Of a stretch of 41,921 nt of DNA, positions 14,803 to 23,049 are shown in pieces. Source of the DNA: Candidatus Bathyarchaeota archaeon (GTDB lineage: Archaea > Thermoproteota > Bathyarchaeia > TCS64); assembly GCA_018652685.1 (NCBI GenBank), contig JABIBQ010000056.1, forward strand, positions 1 to 41,921, given 5' to 3'. Within the stretch, counting starts at the first letter, position 1. Every line of letters begins with the position of its first letter. Both the position numbers and the translations under genes were made by a program. A model generated the notes under the pieces. The model had not been told where the DNA came from. It searched no databases and saw only the letters and a program-made list of their open reading frames with translations.

Positions 14803-15576
14803 TTAGCTGATGTAACCCAGCCTCTTCTCGTCCTGGACCTGGGGTTCCTCTTCCTCGTCGTAGATCTCAAGCCGTCGCTTGATGGAGGCATCTATCTTCT
14901 TTGCCCTGATATCGAGCTGCTTTGTGTCTATCTCGATGTCGATGAGCTTCACTAGCTTGTGCAGCACAGCTTTGCTGGCCAGGTGCTGAGGTACGTTCGC
15001 GTAGGTGATATCACCCATAAGGCAGACCCCGTCGATCCCGCTAGCTTTGGCAACGCCTATCATAACGCCATTCAAGCCATTGACGGCCCCATCGTTCTCA
15101 ATCATCTCAACCCCAGTCTCGATTAGCTCGTCTCTCATGGACTCATCTGTGAACACGCCATAGACCTTGGGCTCGTCGTAAAACTCGTTGGGAAACGCAG
15201 CCATTGTGTAAATGCGCTTTACACCCATCTCGACTGCGATATCCGAAATCTTCTGCGCCAGCCTCAATGACTCCTCTGGGACTGATGGCTGTGCGTCACC
15301 TACGCAGATGATTAGATTTTGGTCCTCCGATGCGTAGAGTTTGTGTTTTATTGGGGCCATCTCAACGATACCGTTTTTATAAACTAGGACATTGTGGAAG
15401 TACTTTATCTCAGCGAACTGCTTTGCCTTTATCCTCCTCCTGAGATAGTCAGCACTGATCTTGGCTAGGAAACCCATCCCAGGCCACGCCGCTATCATCA
15501 CCGGATCTTTCAGGCTCGGTTTATCAGTGAATTGTACATCCAATGGAATCCAGTAAACGGAGAATGGGATTTGCAT
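14803..15576 (-). CDS. PAC2-family protein (proteasome assembly chaperone-like)
   Basis: A 257-residue member of the PAC2 family, the archaeal relatives of eukaryotic proteasome assembly chaperone 2 (PbaA/PbaB type). It shows the nucleoside-phosphorylase-like core, with AAWPGMGFLAKISADYL near residue 30, the CVGDAQPS loop, MAAFPNEF and the GIDGVCLMGDITYANVP block. The C-terminal tail is highly charged and ends GYIS, which is not a clear HbYX proteasome-docking motif. A proteasome beta subunit is encoded 22 kb away in the same window. Function as a chaperone is inferred from the family. Confidence 0.82.
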   Translation of the reverse strand: MQIPFSVYWIPLDVQFTDKPSLKDPVMIAAWPGMGFLAKISADYLRRRIKAKQFAEIKYFHNVLVYKNGIVEMAPIKHKLYASEDQNLIICVGDAQPSVPEESLRLAQKISDIAVEMGVKRIYTMAAFPNEFYDEPKVYGVFTDESMRDELIETGVEMIENDGAVNGLNGVMIGVAKASGIDGVCLMGDITYANVPQHLASKAVLHKLVKLIDIEIDTKQLDIRAKKIDASIKRRLEIYDEEEEPQVQDEKRLGYIS

Positions 15577-15995
15577 TAAACCTTTCGCTTTGAAGCCGTG
15601 TTTTGCTTCTTGTCAGTTTCATATAATCGCCCCCTTGCCGAGAGGGGTTGTTTGTTATGCTTTTAGCAATTTCTCGATTGTCTCAGACCGATGTAACATT
15701 CTTATCATCAATGCCTCAATCCACCTATATACTGGGCTAAAATTACTCGTGAAATGTACTCTTTTGATGCAACATAATCATATTATAATTTTTTGAGCCA
15801 ATATGTGATTGTAGCGGGAGACACATTGGAAGTGGACACGTCCTGGGTGCAGAAATGTGCTCATTTGACGTGCCCATTTTTGTTCGGGTTTGCCTGAATA
15901 ATCGCCCACACAGCCACGAAGCAGGATAAATCCAGCTAGTGAATTCCGAGTGTCCCCAATACACATGATCACCAAAGGTAGATGATACTAGGTAT
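15577..15995. other. 419-base gap without a convincing gene
   Basis: This stretch separates two divergently transcribed genes. A TATA-like GATTATATGA (toward PAC2) lies near 15618-15627. A small hairpin CCCCT/AGGGG with a 7-base loop lies at 15631-15647, and the region is AT-rich around 15770-15800. Minus-strand frames here run into the next gene on the opposite strand and look like chance. Confidence 0.5.
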
Positions 15996-16346
15996 ATGGC
16001 GAGAATAAAGGAATGGACAGACGAAGAGGTAGAGAGGCTGCATGAACTATACGGGTCGAACAGAACCTTTGAGGAGATAGAGGTTGAGTTTCCCCTGAGG
16101 ACCAGTAACGCTATTCGCCTCAAGGCATCGAGGTTGGGTATAAAGCGGCCACTGATACCAGGGAACTTCATACAGGCAAAACCACTTCTATTCAGGTCAG
16201 GGAACGGCGACGGGAATGACGGATTTATCCTCAAGTGCAAAGAGTGCAACTCATGGGTTCAAGTTGACAAGGACATCGAGAAGCGGGCCAGCGTACTGAG
16301 CTGCGGAAAGTGCGGCTCAATGTACCAAGTATTGTTTGAATCTTAA
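15996..16346 (+). CDS. Myb/HTH-like plus zinc-ribbon DNA-binding protein
   Basis: A 116-residue protein. The N-terminal half begins WTDEEVERLHELYGSNRTFEE and continues to SNAIRLKASRLGIKR. This is the pattern of a SANT/Myb- or GcrA-like helix-turn-helix in which tryptophan starts helix 1. The C-terminal half has two CxxC pairs (CKEC and CGKC), a zinc ribbon. The combination suggests a DNA-binding regulator. It is monocistronic, between the gap and a CBS-domain gene with its own promoter. No target is evident. Confidence 0.7.
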   Translation: MARIKEWTDEEVERLHELYGSNRTFEEIEVEFPLRTSNAIRLKASRLGIKRPLIPGNFIQAKPLLFRSGNGDGNDGFILKCKECNSWVQVDKDIEKRASVLSCGKCGSMYQVLFES

Positions 16347-16411
16347 CTGTATATTACTTCCAGTTCATGAGCTTTTTATAGGTTGCATGTGTTTTTTCAA
16401 GTGGTGACAAC

Positions 16412-16966
16412 TTGAGCCTAGGCTTATCGTCCAAGATGATCGTAAGGGAAGCAATGTCGAGCCCTGTCATAAGCGTCGACGAGAACGAGGACATCGTGCA
16501 GGTTGCGAACAAGATGCGCGAGCAGCGCGTCGGGGCCGTTGTAGTCATGAATCAGCAGAACCTGCCAGTTGGCATAGTGACTGAGAGGGACATCGTTACT
16601 AGAGTAGTTGCTGATGGCGTTTCACCGAACACGTTTTTTGCGGGGAAGGTAATGTCCTCTCCACTGAAAATGGTAGACCCTGAGATGAACCTGATGGACG
16701 CCATGAAGATGATGGACAAGGAGAACATCAGGCGTCTCGGCGTTATCTACAAGGGAGATCTGGTAGGCGTCATTACAGACAGGAGCATAATACGTTTCGT
16801 TCCCACCATCATTGATATCCTGAGGGAGCAGAAAGAGGTCATTCCATTCGGACACGTATCAGGAAGCTCCACCGTGGGATACTGTGAGAGGTGTGAGATA
16901 TATTCCATGAATCTCCGTGCCATCAACGGGGACTTCATCTGCGAGGACTGCCGGGTAGATGGGTGA
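16412..16966 (+). CDS. CBS-domain pair protein with C-terminal zinc ribbon
   Basis: A 184-residue protein with two CBS domains (about residues 8-67 and 76-132), which form a Bateman module that usually binds adenosyl nucleotides. A zinc ribbon follows with Cys158, Cys161, Cys177 and Cys180. I keep the TTG start at 16412 because a GGTGA at 16403-16407 lies four bases upstream. An in-frame ATG at 16436 is possible. A TATA-like TTTTTATA (16373-16380) stands about 35 bases upstream. The 3' end overlaps the Mut7-C gene by eight bases, so they are co-translated. Confidence 0.85.
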   Translation: MSLGLSSKMIVREAMSSPVISVDENEDIVQVANKMREQRVGAVVVMNQQNLPVGIVTERDIVTRVVADGVSPNTFFAGKVMSSPLKMVDPEMNLMDAMKMMDKENIRRLGVIYKGDLVGVITDRSIIRFVPTIIDILREQKEVIPFGHVSGSSTVGYCERCEIYSMNLRAINGDFICEDCRVDG

Positions 16967-17417
16967 CCCCTCGTTCATCTTGGACGGGATGCTTGGTAGC
17001 CTAGCCCGATGGTTGAGGATCGCGGGATATGATTCAATATATTTTAGAGGTTTGGATGATAACCTTCTCCTTGTTGAAATAATGAGTTTCTCAAGGATTA
17101 TGCTGACCAGGGACAGGGATCTGTTTCAGAGGTCTCAGAAACTGGGCCTCAGATCAATGTATCTTGAATCTGAGGAAGTAAAAGTCCAGTTATCTCACTT
17201 GAAAACGGAGCTTGGCGTAGAGTTGTCAGCGACAAACTCTAGGTGTCCAAGATGTAACGGATCGTTAAGGAAAACTCCGAAAGCCGATGTACAGGACCTG
17301 GTTCCAGCCGAGTCTTTCAACGCTTTTGATGAGTTCTGGGTCTGTGGGACCTGCTCAAGGGCGTACTGGAAGGGAAGCCACTGGGAGAAAATCAGGGAAA
17401 CTCTTGACTCCACCTGA
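16959..17417 (+). CDS. Mut7-C RNase-domain protein (PIN-like with zinc ribbon)
   Basis: A 152-residue protein of the Mut7-C family, a PIN-like fold predicted to be an RNase. It starts with FILDGMLGSLARWLRIAG, where Asp9 is the first acidic residue. The LTRDRDLF block supplies Asp52/Asp54. The C-terminal zinc ribbon uses Cys96, Cys99, Cys129 and Cys132. Overlap with the CBS gene implies a joint transcript. RNA substrate unknown; the family is also linked to toxin-like and rRNA-related functions. Confidence 0.85.
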   Translation: MGDPSFILDGMLGSLARWLRIAGYDSIYFRGLDDNLLLVEIMSFSRIMLTRDRDLFQRSQKLGLRSMYLESEEVKVQLSHLKTELGVELSATNSRCPRCNGSLRKTPKADVQDLVPAESFNAFDEFWVCGTCSRAYWKGSHWEKIRETLDST

Positions 17418-17497
17418 AAGGTTATCACGTAGTAACAGGTAAAGATGGTTATCGTATCAAGGAGTTGTTGCGGGCATATTTACGTTAACTGATGCGC

Positions 17498-17503
17498 AAG
17501 GAG
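17498..17503 (+). promoter_or_regulatory. Shine-Dalgarno AAGGAG before the AMMECR1 TTG start
   Basis: AAGGAG is followed by a five-base T run and then TTG at 17509. This strong site decides in favour of the TTG start. The upstream frame has no ATG, GTG or TTG before the stop at 17440. Confidence 0.55.
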
Positions 17504-17508
17504 TTTTT

Positions 17509-18090
17509 TTGGTAAACCTTGCACGGCAGTCTATCGAGGGCGTAATGGGTCTCTCCGATGAACCCAGTGATTACCACGGTGACCAGATTCTCATGGAGAA
17601 ACACGGCGTCTTTGTCACTCTCAACATCCACTCAAAAGGTAACTACGGTCTCCGAGGCTGCATCGGGCTACCCTATGCAACAAGCTCCTTGGTTGACGCG
17701 GTTGTGGATGCAGCAAGGAGCGCGGCGTTCAAAGACCCTCGTTTCCCACCCGTGCAAGTGCATGAGATGGCTGGTCTCACAATAGAGGTGAGTGTCCTGA
17801 CCCCTCCTGAGCTCCTAATTAATGACAAAAAGAGCCTACCCAATAGAGTCAAAGTTGGAAGGGATGGGTTAATCATTGGGATTGGATTGAACAAGGGACT
17901 ATTATTGCCCCAGGTGCCCGTCGAGTGGGGCTGGGGCAGCAGGGAATTTCTCGATCAGTGCTGTGTGAAAGCAGGTTTTCCAAAGAACTCCTGGCAGAGT
18001 ACTGATGTTGAGGTCTATATTTTCCAGGCCATCCTTTTCAAGGAAGAGGAGCCAAGAGGGGTAATCAGTCGGCACACATTGGTGGAGTAA
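17509..18090 (+). CDS. AMMECR1-domain protein
   Basis: A 193-residue AMMECR1-family protein, widespread in archaea and eukaryotes, of unknown biochemical role. It has the invariant LRGCIG motif (about residue 46) and the PVEWGWGSREFLDQCCVKAG block. The start is unclear. TTG 17509 has a good ribosome site, but the codons just upstream read LTDAQGVF, which resembles the family N-terminus (usually LVxLARxxIE preceded by a short helix). That extension would need an ATA or other rare start. The stop is immediately followed by the ATG of the glycosyltransferase gene, so the two are an operon. Confidence 0.9.
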   Translation: MVNLARQSIEGVMGLSDEPSDYHGDQILMEKHGVFVTLNIHSKGNYGLRGCIGLPYATSSLVDAVVDAARSAAFKDPRFPPVQVHEMAGLTIEVSVLTPPELLINDKKSLPNRVKVGRDGLIIGIGLNKGLLLPQVPVEWGWGSREFLDQCCVKAGFPKNSWQSTDVEVYIFQAILFKEEEPRGVISRHTLVE

Positions 18091-19272
18091 ATGAAGAGGT
18101 TCGAAGGAGCACGTGTGTATTTCAGCCCCTCCGGCATGGGCCTAGGACATGTCAGCAGGTGCGTGCCCATCGCCCATGAGATCCAAAAGCTTGGAGGCGA
18201 GGTAATGTTCTCCACGTATCTTGAAGGGATTGATTATCTCTCAAAATTCGGATTCACCGTTGTGGGGGCACCGGAGATTTACCTAGAGACCAACCACACC
18301 GGGAGCATCGACCTCAAGGCAACTGTGTCCACGCGCGGTTTCTCGGCCCTCTGGACATTAATGGAACAGATCAAGTTCGAGGTCGAGCAGATGCAGACAT
18401 TCAAGCCAGACCTGGTGTTCGTTGACACCCGTGTCAGCACAATCATGGCGGCACGGATGCTCAGGATACCCTGTGTGCTTATCCTAAATCAGTTCCTGCC
18501 AAGGGCTCCCAGGGAGACTGATACAAATTTCTGGAAACTGGTGGATGGCACCGTCATGACTGTCCTGGGATGGATGTGGGCTTTGTCAAACAGGCTCATC
18601 ATACCGGATTTCCCCGAGCCATACACTATTAGCCTTGACAGCCTCAGGGCTCCCCATAGGTACGGAGCCAAAATGAGCCTGGTGGGGTCCATAATGAACT
18701 TTATGCCCGAAAACAGCGTTGATGCGTCCACGATTAGGGAGGAACTTGGGCTGGATGACCAGGTACTCGTCTATGCTGGCATCAGCGGCCCACGCCCCGA
18801 GAGAATGCCATTGATACGGATGCTGGCCCCCATATTCAGCAGGTTCCCTGACAAGTACCATGTCGTAATGTCAATGGGTGATCCCAACGGTGGAAACAAG
18901 CCCAAAAAAGTGGGTAACGTGACCTTAATACCATGGATTGAGGATCGGTACTCGTTCCTCAAGGCATGTGACATTGTCATCAGCAGGGGAGGCCACGAGA
19001 CCATCATGCAGAGCATCGGGGCCAACAAGCCAAGTATCATAATCCCTATGCCCCGACACCCTGAGCAGTACGGGAACGCCAGGCGTGCCATGGATATCGG
19101 GGTTGCTCAGGCCATGCATCAAAAGGAAGTATCCAAGGAGTCACTCGTCAGGAGGATTGAGTACCTCCTTGAGAACGACCTTGCCCTAGAGGTACTGGTT
19201 GACATGAACCAGACCAGGCACCTTAGTAAGGGACTTGAGCGGATCATTGAGATCATCGCAGAGTACCTGTAA
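18091..19272 (+). CDS. GT28/MurG-like glycosyltransferase
   Basis: A 393-residue GT-B glycosyltransferase of the archaeal MJ1255-like group related to MurG and GT28 enzymes. The N-terminal domain carries the glycine-rich loop GMGLGHVSR (15-23). The C-terminal nucleotide-sugar site has SRGGHETIMQSI (298-309) followed by PSIIIPMPRHPEQYGNA. No transmembrane helix is evident; peripheral membrane association is possible through hydrophobic patches. Donor and acceptor are unknown: surface glycan or glycolipid synthesis is the family expectation. It begins directly after the AMMECR1 stop with no gap. Confidence 0.87.
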   Translation: MKRFEGARVYFSPSGMGLGHVSRCVPIAHEIQKLGGEVMFSTYLEGIDYLSKFGFTVVGAPEIYLETNHTGSIDLKATVSTRGFSALWTLMEQIKFEVEQMQTFKPDLVFVDTRVSTIMAARMLRIPCVLILNQFLPRAPRETDTNFWKLVDGTVMTVLGWMWALSNRLIIPDFPEPYTISLDSLRAPHRYGAKMSLVGSIMNFMPENSVDASTIREELGLDDQVLVYAGISGPRPERMPLIRMLAPIFSRFPDKYHVVMSMGDPNGGNKPKKVGNVTLIPWIEDRYSFLKACDIVISRGGHETIMQSIGANKPSIIIPMPRHPEQYGNARRAMDIGVAQAMHQKEVSKESLVRRIEYLLENDLALEVLVDMNQTRHLSKGLERIIEIIAEYL

Positions 19273-19306
19273 TTAATTTTAAGTGCCGGTGGTGCGGCTA
19301 GTGTCC

Positions 19307-19615
19307 ATGGATTACCACTACGCAAAAGAAAGAGATTCAGAGGTAAACAAGTACTTCAATAAAGACACAATGAGGGCATGGGCAGACTGGAACAGGAAAG
19401 TTTTCGAGCCCGGCCTCCTGGACGTGAAGACAAAGGAGCTCATCGCCATAGCGTGCACATACATGACAAGGTGCCCATGGTGCATCGAGGGTCACGCAAA
19501 AGCAGCCATGAAGGCAGGGGCGACCAAAGAAGAGATAGCCGAGGTCATCCAAATCGCCATGGCACTGAGTAGCGGCGCGCCTGTAGCTCACAGGAACATC
19601 GCCCTGGACGTATAG
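19307..19615 (+). CDS. AhpD/carboxymuconolactone decarboxylase-family protein
   Basis: A 102-residue protein of the AhpD-like fold with the redox/general-acid motif CPWCIEGH (Cys56, Cys59, His63). This is the CxxCxxxH signature of peroxidase-associated AhpD-type proteins rather than of true decarboxylases. The helical stretch KAGATKEEIAEVIQIAM follows. The ATG at 19307 fits an AT-rich promoter element (AATTAATTTT near 19271-19280) about 30 bases upstream; the frame is open eight codons earlier. It converges on the Lhr gene with six bases between stops. Physiological partner unknown. Confidence 0.87.
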   Translation: MDYHYAKERDSEVNKYFNKDTMRAWADWNRKVFEPGLLDVKTKELIAIACTYMTRCPWCIEGHAKAAMKAGATKEEIAEVIQIAMALSSGAPVAHRNIALDV

Positions 19616-19621
19616 TCCAGT

Positions 19622-22480
19622 TTATTTCTTATCCGCCCAGTACTGCCTTGTTTTCATGTACTGAATTTTTGCTTTAAGCAGGTCTTTGTAGAATTCCTCG
19701 TTGCTCCTGTGCATCCTGCTGAGTACCTGGTAGCTTGTAACGGGACCAACTCCATAGACCATCAACGCCTCCACTGCCTTCCTGCCATAGCTCAGAACCA
19801 TATCCGCCGTCTTCCTTCCGTGTCTGAGCATGTCAAGGTCGTCACCGAACATCTCTGCGCCCTCGTTCCACCTCCGTAGTAGAATGTGGAAGTGCTCTGG
19901 GTCTTGGTTGCGCCTCATCATAGCCATGAGCCCGCTTCCGCATTTAATGCAAAGAGGATGGTCATCCAGTTCCCTGATCCGTACATGCGTGTGCCACTCG
20001 CCGCAGCTCACGCATGCCAGCCTCACTCTTCTTGAGTGGATGTTCTGTCTCATGTACTCGATCTGGTCTGTGATGGTGGCGTCAGTGGCCATGAGCTCCT
20101 CGACATCGGCGTACTTTTCTAGTATGTGGCGTGCGAGGGCGCTTGGCTCGGTGACTTGTTTGGTGATGACCTCAACTGAACCGCCTTGAATGCCTGTAAC
20201 CACTTCCTTCACGGCATCGAGATCCAGTTTCTCGTGGTACGCCTCCCTGATTGTCTCCTTGTAGATGGGGGTGTCCTTGAACCGGTAGTACAAGTTCTCA
20301 GTCCTTTCTGGGCCCATCATCTTACCCCTTGGGATTACACCGAACCTCTGGGCAATGAAATTCATCTTGTACCCAAATGGGAACCTTGCATGCATAAAAT
20401 CGCTGAGTAACCTGTCCGCCTCCTCAGGCGTCAAGGATTTTATCAGGGTCTCGATATCCTCGATCTCGTACTTGTTGAGCTTGTTTGGAGCCTCGATGAG
20501 AATCCTGTACGGGTCGTTCCACCAGTTGTAGATTAGATCTTTCTCGCTCAGAGCCGCGTCAAGGATGGCCCCCAGTGCCATGTTGAATTTTTCCCCTCTG
20601 GTGCTGTGAATGACCAGGTACTGGTCCCAGACCTCAAGGATAAGGTTCGATGAGCTTGGAAGTGGGAGCCCCGATTTCAGATGAGTAATGGACTCGTCAG
20701 CGATCTCCTTCAGGCTCCCTACATCTGTATCAAGCGGTTCTACTAGGTCATCAAGTGACTCGGCTGATCTGTATATCGTCTCCCTGAGTGTACCCGCTCC
20801 CTCGGCGACCTCCCTAGTTACCGGGATCAACTCTCCGTCCCAGCCCGGCGCAGCTCCGAGGGGATCGGTGCTGGGAAGTGCATGAAGGACGCCTCTCTCC
20901 TCGTCGATCTGGAGAATCCTCCAGACTCTTCCCCTGAGGATGACGTTGAGACCAACTCGGGCCCGAAGGCTCCAGAACTCGTCGCCGACGGTGCCAACCA
21001 TCTCGTCGGTTATAGCGTTGATGAAAGGATACCTCCTCTCGTCGTTGATCATGCCCAGGTTCTCGTAATAGTATCTCCTTCCCTTGCCCGTCTTCTTCAT
21101 TGTCTTTCCCTCCCTCTTGATCAATCCAATCTGTCTGAGGAACTCGATGAGCTCCTCGTCCTCCTCCCCCGTGTACTCCTTGAAGGGGTACGCCCTTTGA
21201 GCCATCTCAAGCACCTCCTCCTGGCCTATACCGTCATCAAGGGCCATTACCGTAAGCCCCACGATCTGGTGCGTTAGCACATCAAGGGGCTTCATGTGGA
21301 CAAGCGTTGGTTCAAGCCGTTTCTTCCTGGCCAGATCCGATGCTACCAGGCTCTCAAGGGCGTCCTCGCCGTACGCAGGGATAGTAACTCCCTCGCTCAA
21401 TCTGCTCAACGTGTGACCTGCTCTACCAACTCTTTGGATGAGTGCACTCACTTGGCGCGGGCTCTGGTACTGTATGGTTAGGTCCACCTCCCCTATGTCG
21501 ATCCCGAGCTGGAGCGTGCTGGTGCAGACAATTCCCTTCAGTTCACCTGCCTTGAACATGTCCTCTGTTTCGTGCCTCTGCTCTCTGCTAAGGCTGCCGT
21601 GGTGGACCTCGATGCCTGGCCCCATCTGTTTGAGTCTGAAACCAAGAGCCTCGGCCTGGCCCCTGCCCTGGACGAAGATAAGGGTGCTGTTATGTTGGTC
21701 CACAAGGCGTTTTATTCTATTGAGTCTACTGGCTGCCTTGGGGCTTGTACTTAGCTCGTCTGCAAGGTCAAAATCCGCGTCAGTCGGCTGTGGGAACTGG
21801 ACCTTGTATTCGTATGTCTTGTCCACCTCGACCTCTACTGTATTGACGGGATGGATGCCCCCGAGGAACTCGGCGACTGTCTTTGGGTTACCTATGGTCG
21901 CGCTGAGCCCGATCCTCTGAGGTTTCTTGTCGGCGGCCTTGTCAAGTCGTTCAAGTCCCACAGTGAGCTGTGCCCCTCTCTTGCTTGCCGCCAGATCATG
22001 GATCTCGTCAATGATAACCCACCTAACAGGTGCAAGGTGTTTACGCATACCCTTTGATGGGAGGATGGCTTGTAGTGTCTCTGGTGTAGTGATTAGCATC
22101 TGAGGGGGCTTCCTGGTCTGCCTGCTCCTCTGCTTCTGGCTCGTGTCCCCGTGGCGTACCTCAACTGTGATTCCAAGATGGTCTGCCCAGAACATCATCC
22201 TCTTCTCGATGTCCCTGTTCAACGCCCTGAGTGGCGTAATGTAGATGATGCTGATCCCCTTCTCCTTTTTACCTCTAAGAAACATGTCGAAAACAGGGAG
22301 AAGGGCGGCCTCTGTTTTCCCGCTCGCGGTAGGTGAGACGAGTAAAACGTTATCCCCTTCCTGTATGGCTGGAATCACTCTCTCCTGGGGAGGTGTGGGT
22401 TCCACTATTCCCAGCTGTTCGAGGCCTTCCTTTATCATTGGGTGGAGCCCCTCGAATACACTGGGATTCATGGGTTTCAT
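19622..22480 (-). CDS. Lhr-type DEAD/DEAH superfamily 2 helicase with zinc motif
   Basis: A 952-residue archaeal Lhr-like helicase. Motif I SPTASGKTE is at about 49-57, DEIH at 158-161, SAT at 193-195, and motif VI QRVGRAGH lies near residue 350. A winged-helix and Lhr-core region follows. A C-terminal module contains four cysteines, Cys823, Cys826, Cys844 and Cys847, likely binding zinc. Lhr proteins unwind DNA or RNA:DNA hybrids in repair and are also linked to RNA metabolism in archaea. The cysteine set helps assign the archaeal subgroup, but I cannot name it from sequence alone. It is transcribed alone, with an AT-rich gap upstream. Confidence 0.92.
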   Translation of the reverse strand: MKPMNPSVFEGLHPMIKEGLEQLGIVEPTPPQERVIPAIQEGDNVLLVSPTASGKTEAALLPVFDMFLRGKKEKGISIIYITPLRALNRDIEKRMMFWADHLGITVEVRHGDTSQKQRSRQTRKPPQMLITTPETLQAILPSKGMRKHLAPVRWVIIDEIHDLAASKRGAQLTVGLERLDKAADKKPQRIGLSATIGNPKTVAEFLGGIHPVNTVEVEVDKTYEYKVQFPQPTDADFDLADELSTSPKAASRLNRIKRLVDQHNSTLIFVQGRGQAEALGFRLKQMGPGIEVHHGSLSREQRHETEDMFKAGELKGIVCTSTLQLGIDIGEVDLTIQYQSPRQVSALIQRVGRAGHTLSRLSEGVTIPAYGEDALESLVASDLARKKRLEPTLVHMKPLDVLTHQIVGLTVMALDDGIGQEEVLEMAQRAYPFKEYTGEEDEELIEFLRQIGLIKREGKTMKKTGKGRRYYYENLGMINDERRYPFINAITDEMVGTVGDEFWSLRARVGLNVILRGRVWRILQIDEERGVLHALPSTDPLGAAPGWDGELIPVTREVAEGAGTLRETIYRSAESLDDLVEPLDTDVGSLKEIADESITHLKSGLPLPSSSNLILEVWDQYLVIHSTRGEKFNMALGAILDAALSEKDLIYNWWNDPYRILIEAPNKLNKYEIEDIETLIKSLTPEEADRLLSDFMHARFPFGYKMNFIAQRFGVIPRGKMMGPERTENLYYRFKDTPIYKETIREAYHEKLDLDAVKEVVTGIQGGSVEVITKQVTEPSALARHILEKYADVEELMATDATITDQIEYMRQNIHSRRVRLACVSCGEWHTHVRIRELDDHPLCIKCGSGLMAMMRRNQDPEHFHILLRRWNEGAEMFGDDLDMLRHGRKTADMVLSYGRKAVEALMVYGVGPVTSYQVLSRMHRSNEEFYKDLLKAKIQYMKTRQYWADKK

Positions 22481-22835
22481 TGATGAATCGGATAATAAAA
22501 CCTCTTAGTACTGAAACGGGGAAATGTCCCTGGTGAAAGTGTCCTGGGATTCTCTGATGATATTTAATTTATCAAACCTGATGCCTTTGAAATAATGATT
22601 ATAATACATATAATAAATACTAAAATCAAATTATATGGTCATCTACTTTCTCAAATCAACGATATTTACATATTTTCTCTTTATTAGTACTATGTAATCA
22701 TGGATATTAACAAGTCCATATTAAAAAACATGTCATTTTAGAGCGTTTTGACTCATCAAGTTGCATTAATTAGACAAGTCAATGTCTTTAACATATCAAC
22801 TGTTCCCCTTTCATCGCATTAACGGGTTGAAAAGA
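22481..22835. other. AT-rich gap between Lhr and a cysteine-rich gene
   Basis: About 350 bases with strongly raised A+T, especially 22,560-22,760. It contains many TATA-like stretches and an imperfect inverted pair ATGGA/TCCAT near 22,700-22,720. No convincing ORF or structured RNA was seen. It serves as the promoter region of both divergent genes. No origin-type repeats or cdc6/orc gene accompany it. Confidence 0.5.
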
Positions 22836-23000
22836 ATGGGAACATGCGAAATTTGCAATTCAGATCAAGTAAAGACATACACATGCAAAACATGTGAAAA
22901 AAACTTTTGCGTAAAGTGCGGTACATCCCACAAGAGGGCATGCTATACCTGCAAGCCAAAGGGCAGCGGTGGATTCCTCAAGGGTCTCTTCGGCAGGTAG
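22836..23000 (+). CDS. Cysteine-rich mini-protein (four CxxC pairs, B-box/zinc-finger-like)
   Basis: A 54-residue protein with cysteine pairs at 4/7, 17/20, 25/28 and 36/39 plus His32. The spacing could bind two zinc ions in a cross-braced B-box or FYVE-like manner. It ends in a short basic glycine-rich tail (GGFLKGLFGR) that may contact membrane or nucleic acid. The frame is open 18 codons upstream (ATG at 22782, TTG at 22827), but those codons look non-coding, so I start at the ATG before the first cysteine pair. Function unknown. Confidence 0.65.
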   Translation: MGTCEICNSDQVKTYTCKTCEKNFCVKCGTSHKRACYTCKPKGSGGFLKGLFGR

Positions 23001-23049
23001 CCGAGAAAAACCACACTAATTTTCTATTATCTCTATAAATTGAAAAAAA

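Noticed and set aside
15631-15647. CCCCT/AGGGG hairpin as a small RNA
   Set aside because: A stem of only five pairs, with no promoter of suitable spacing or conserved sRNA boxes; too weak to call.
15743-16249. 168-residue minus-strand frame over the gap and the HTH gene
   Set aside because: It overlaps a real plus-strand zinc-ribbon gene, and the translation is low-complexity with no motif.
22540-22780. AT-rich stretch as a replication origin
   Set aside because: No ORB-like repeats and no cdc6/orc1 gene nearby; divergent promoters explain it as well.
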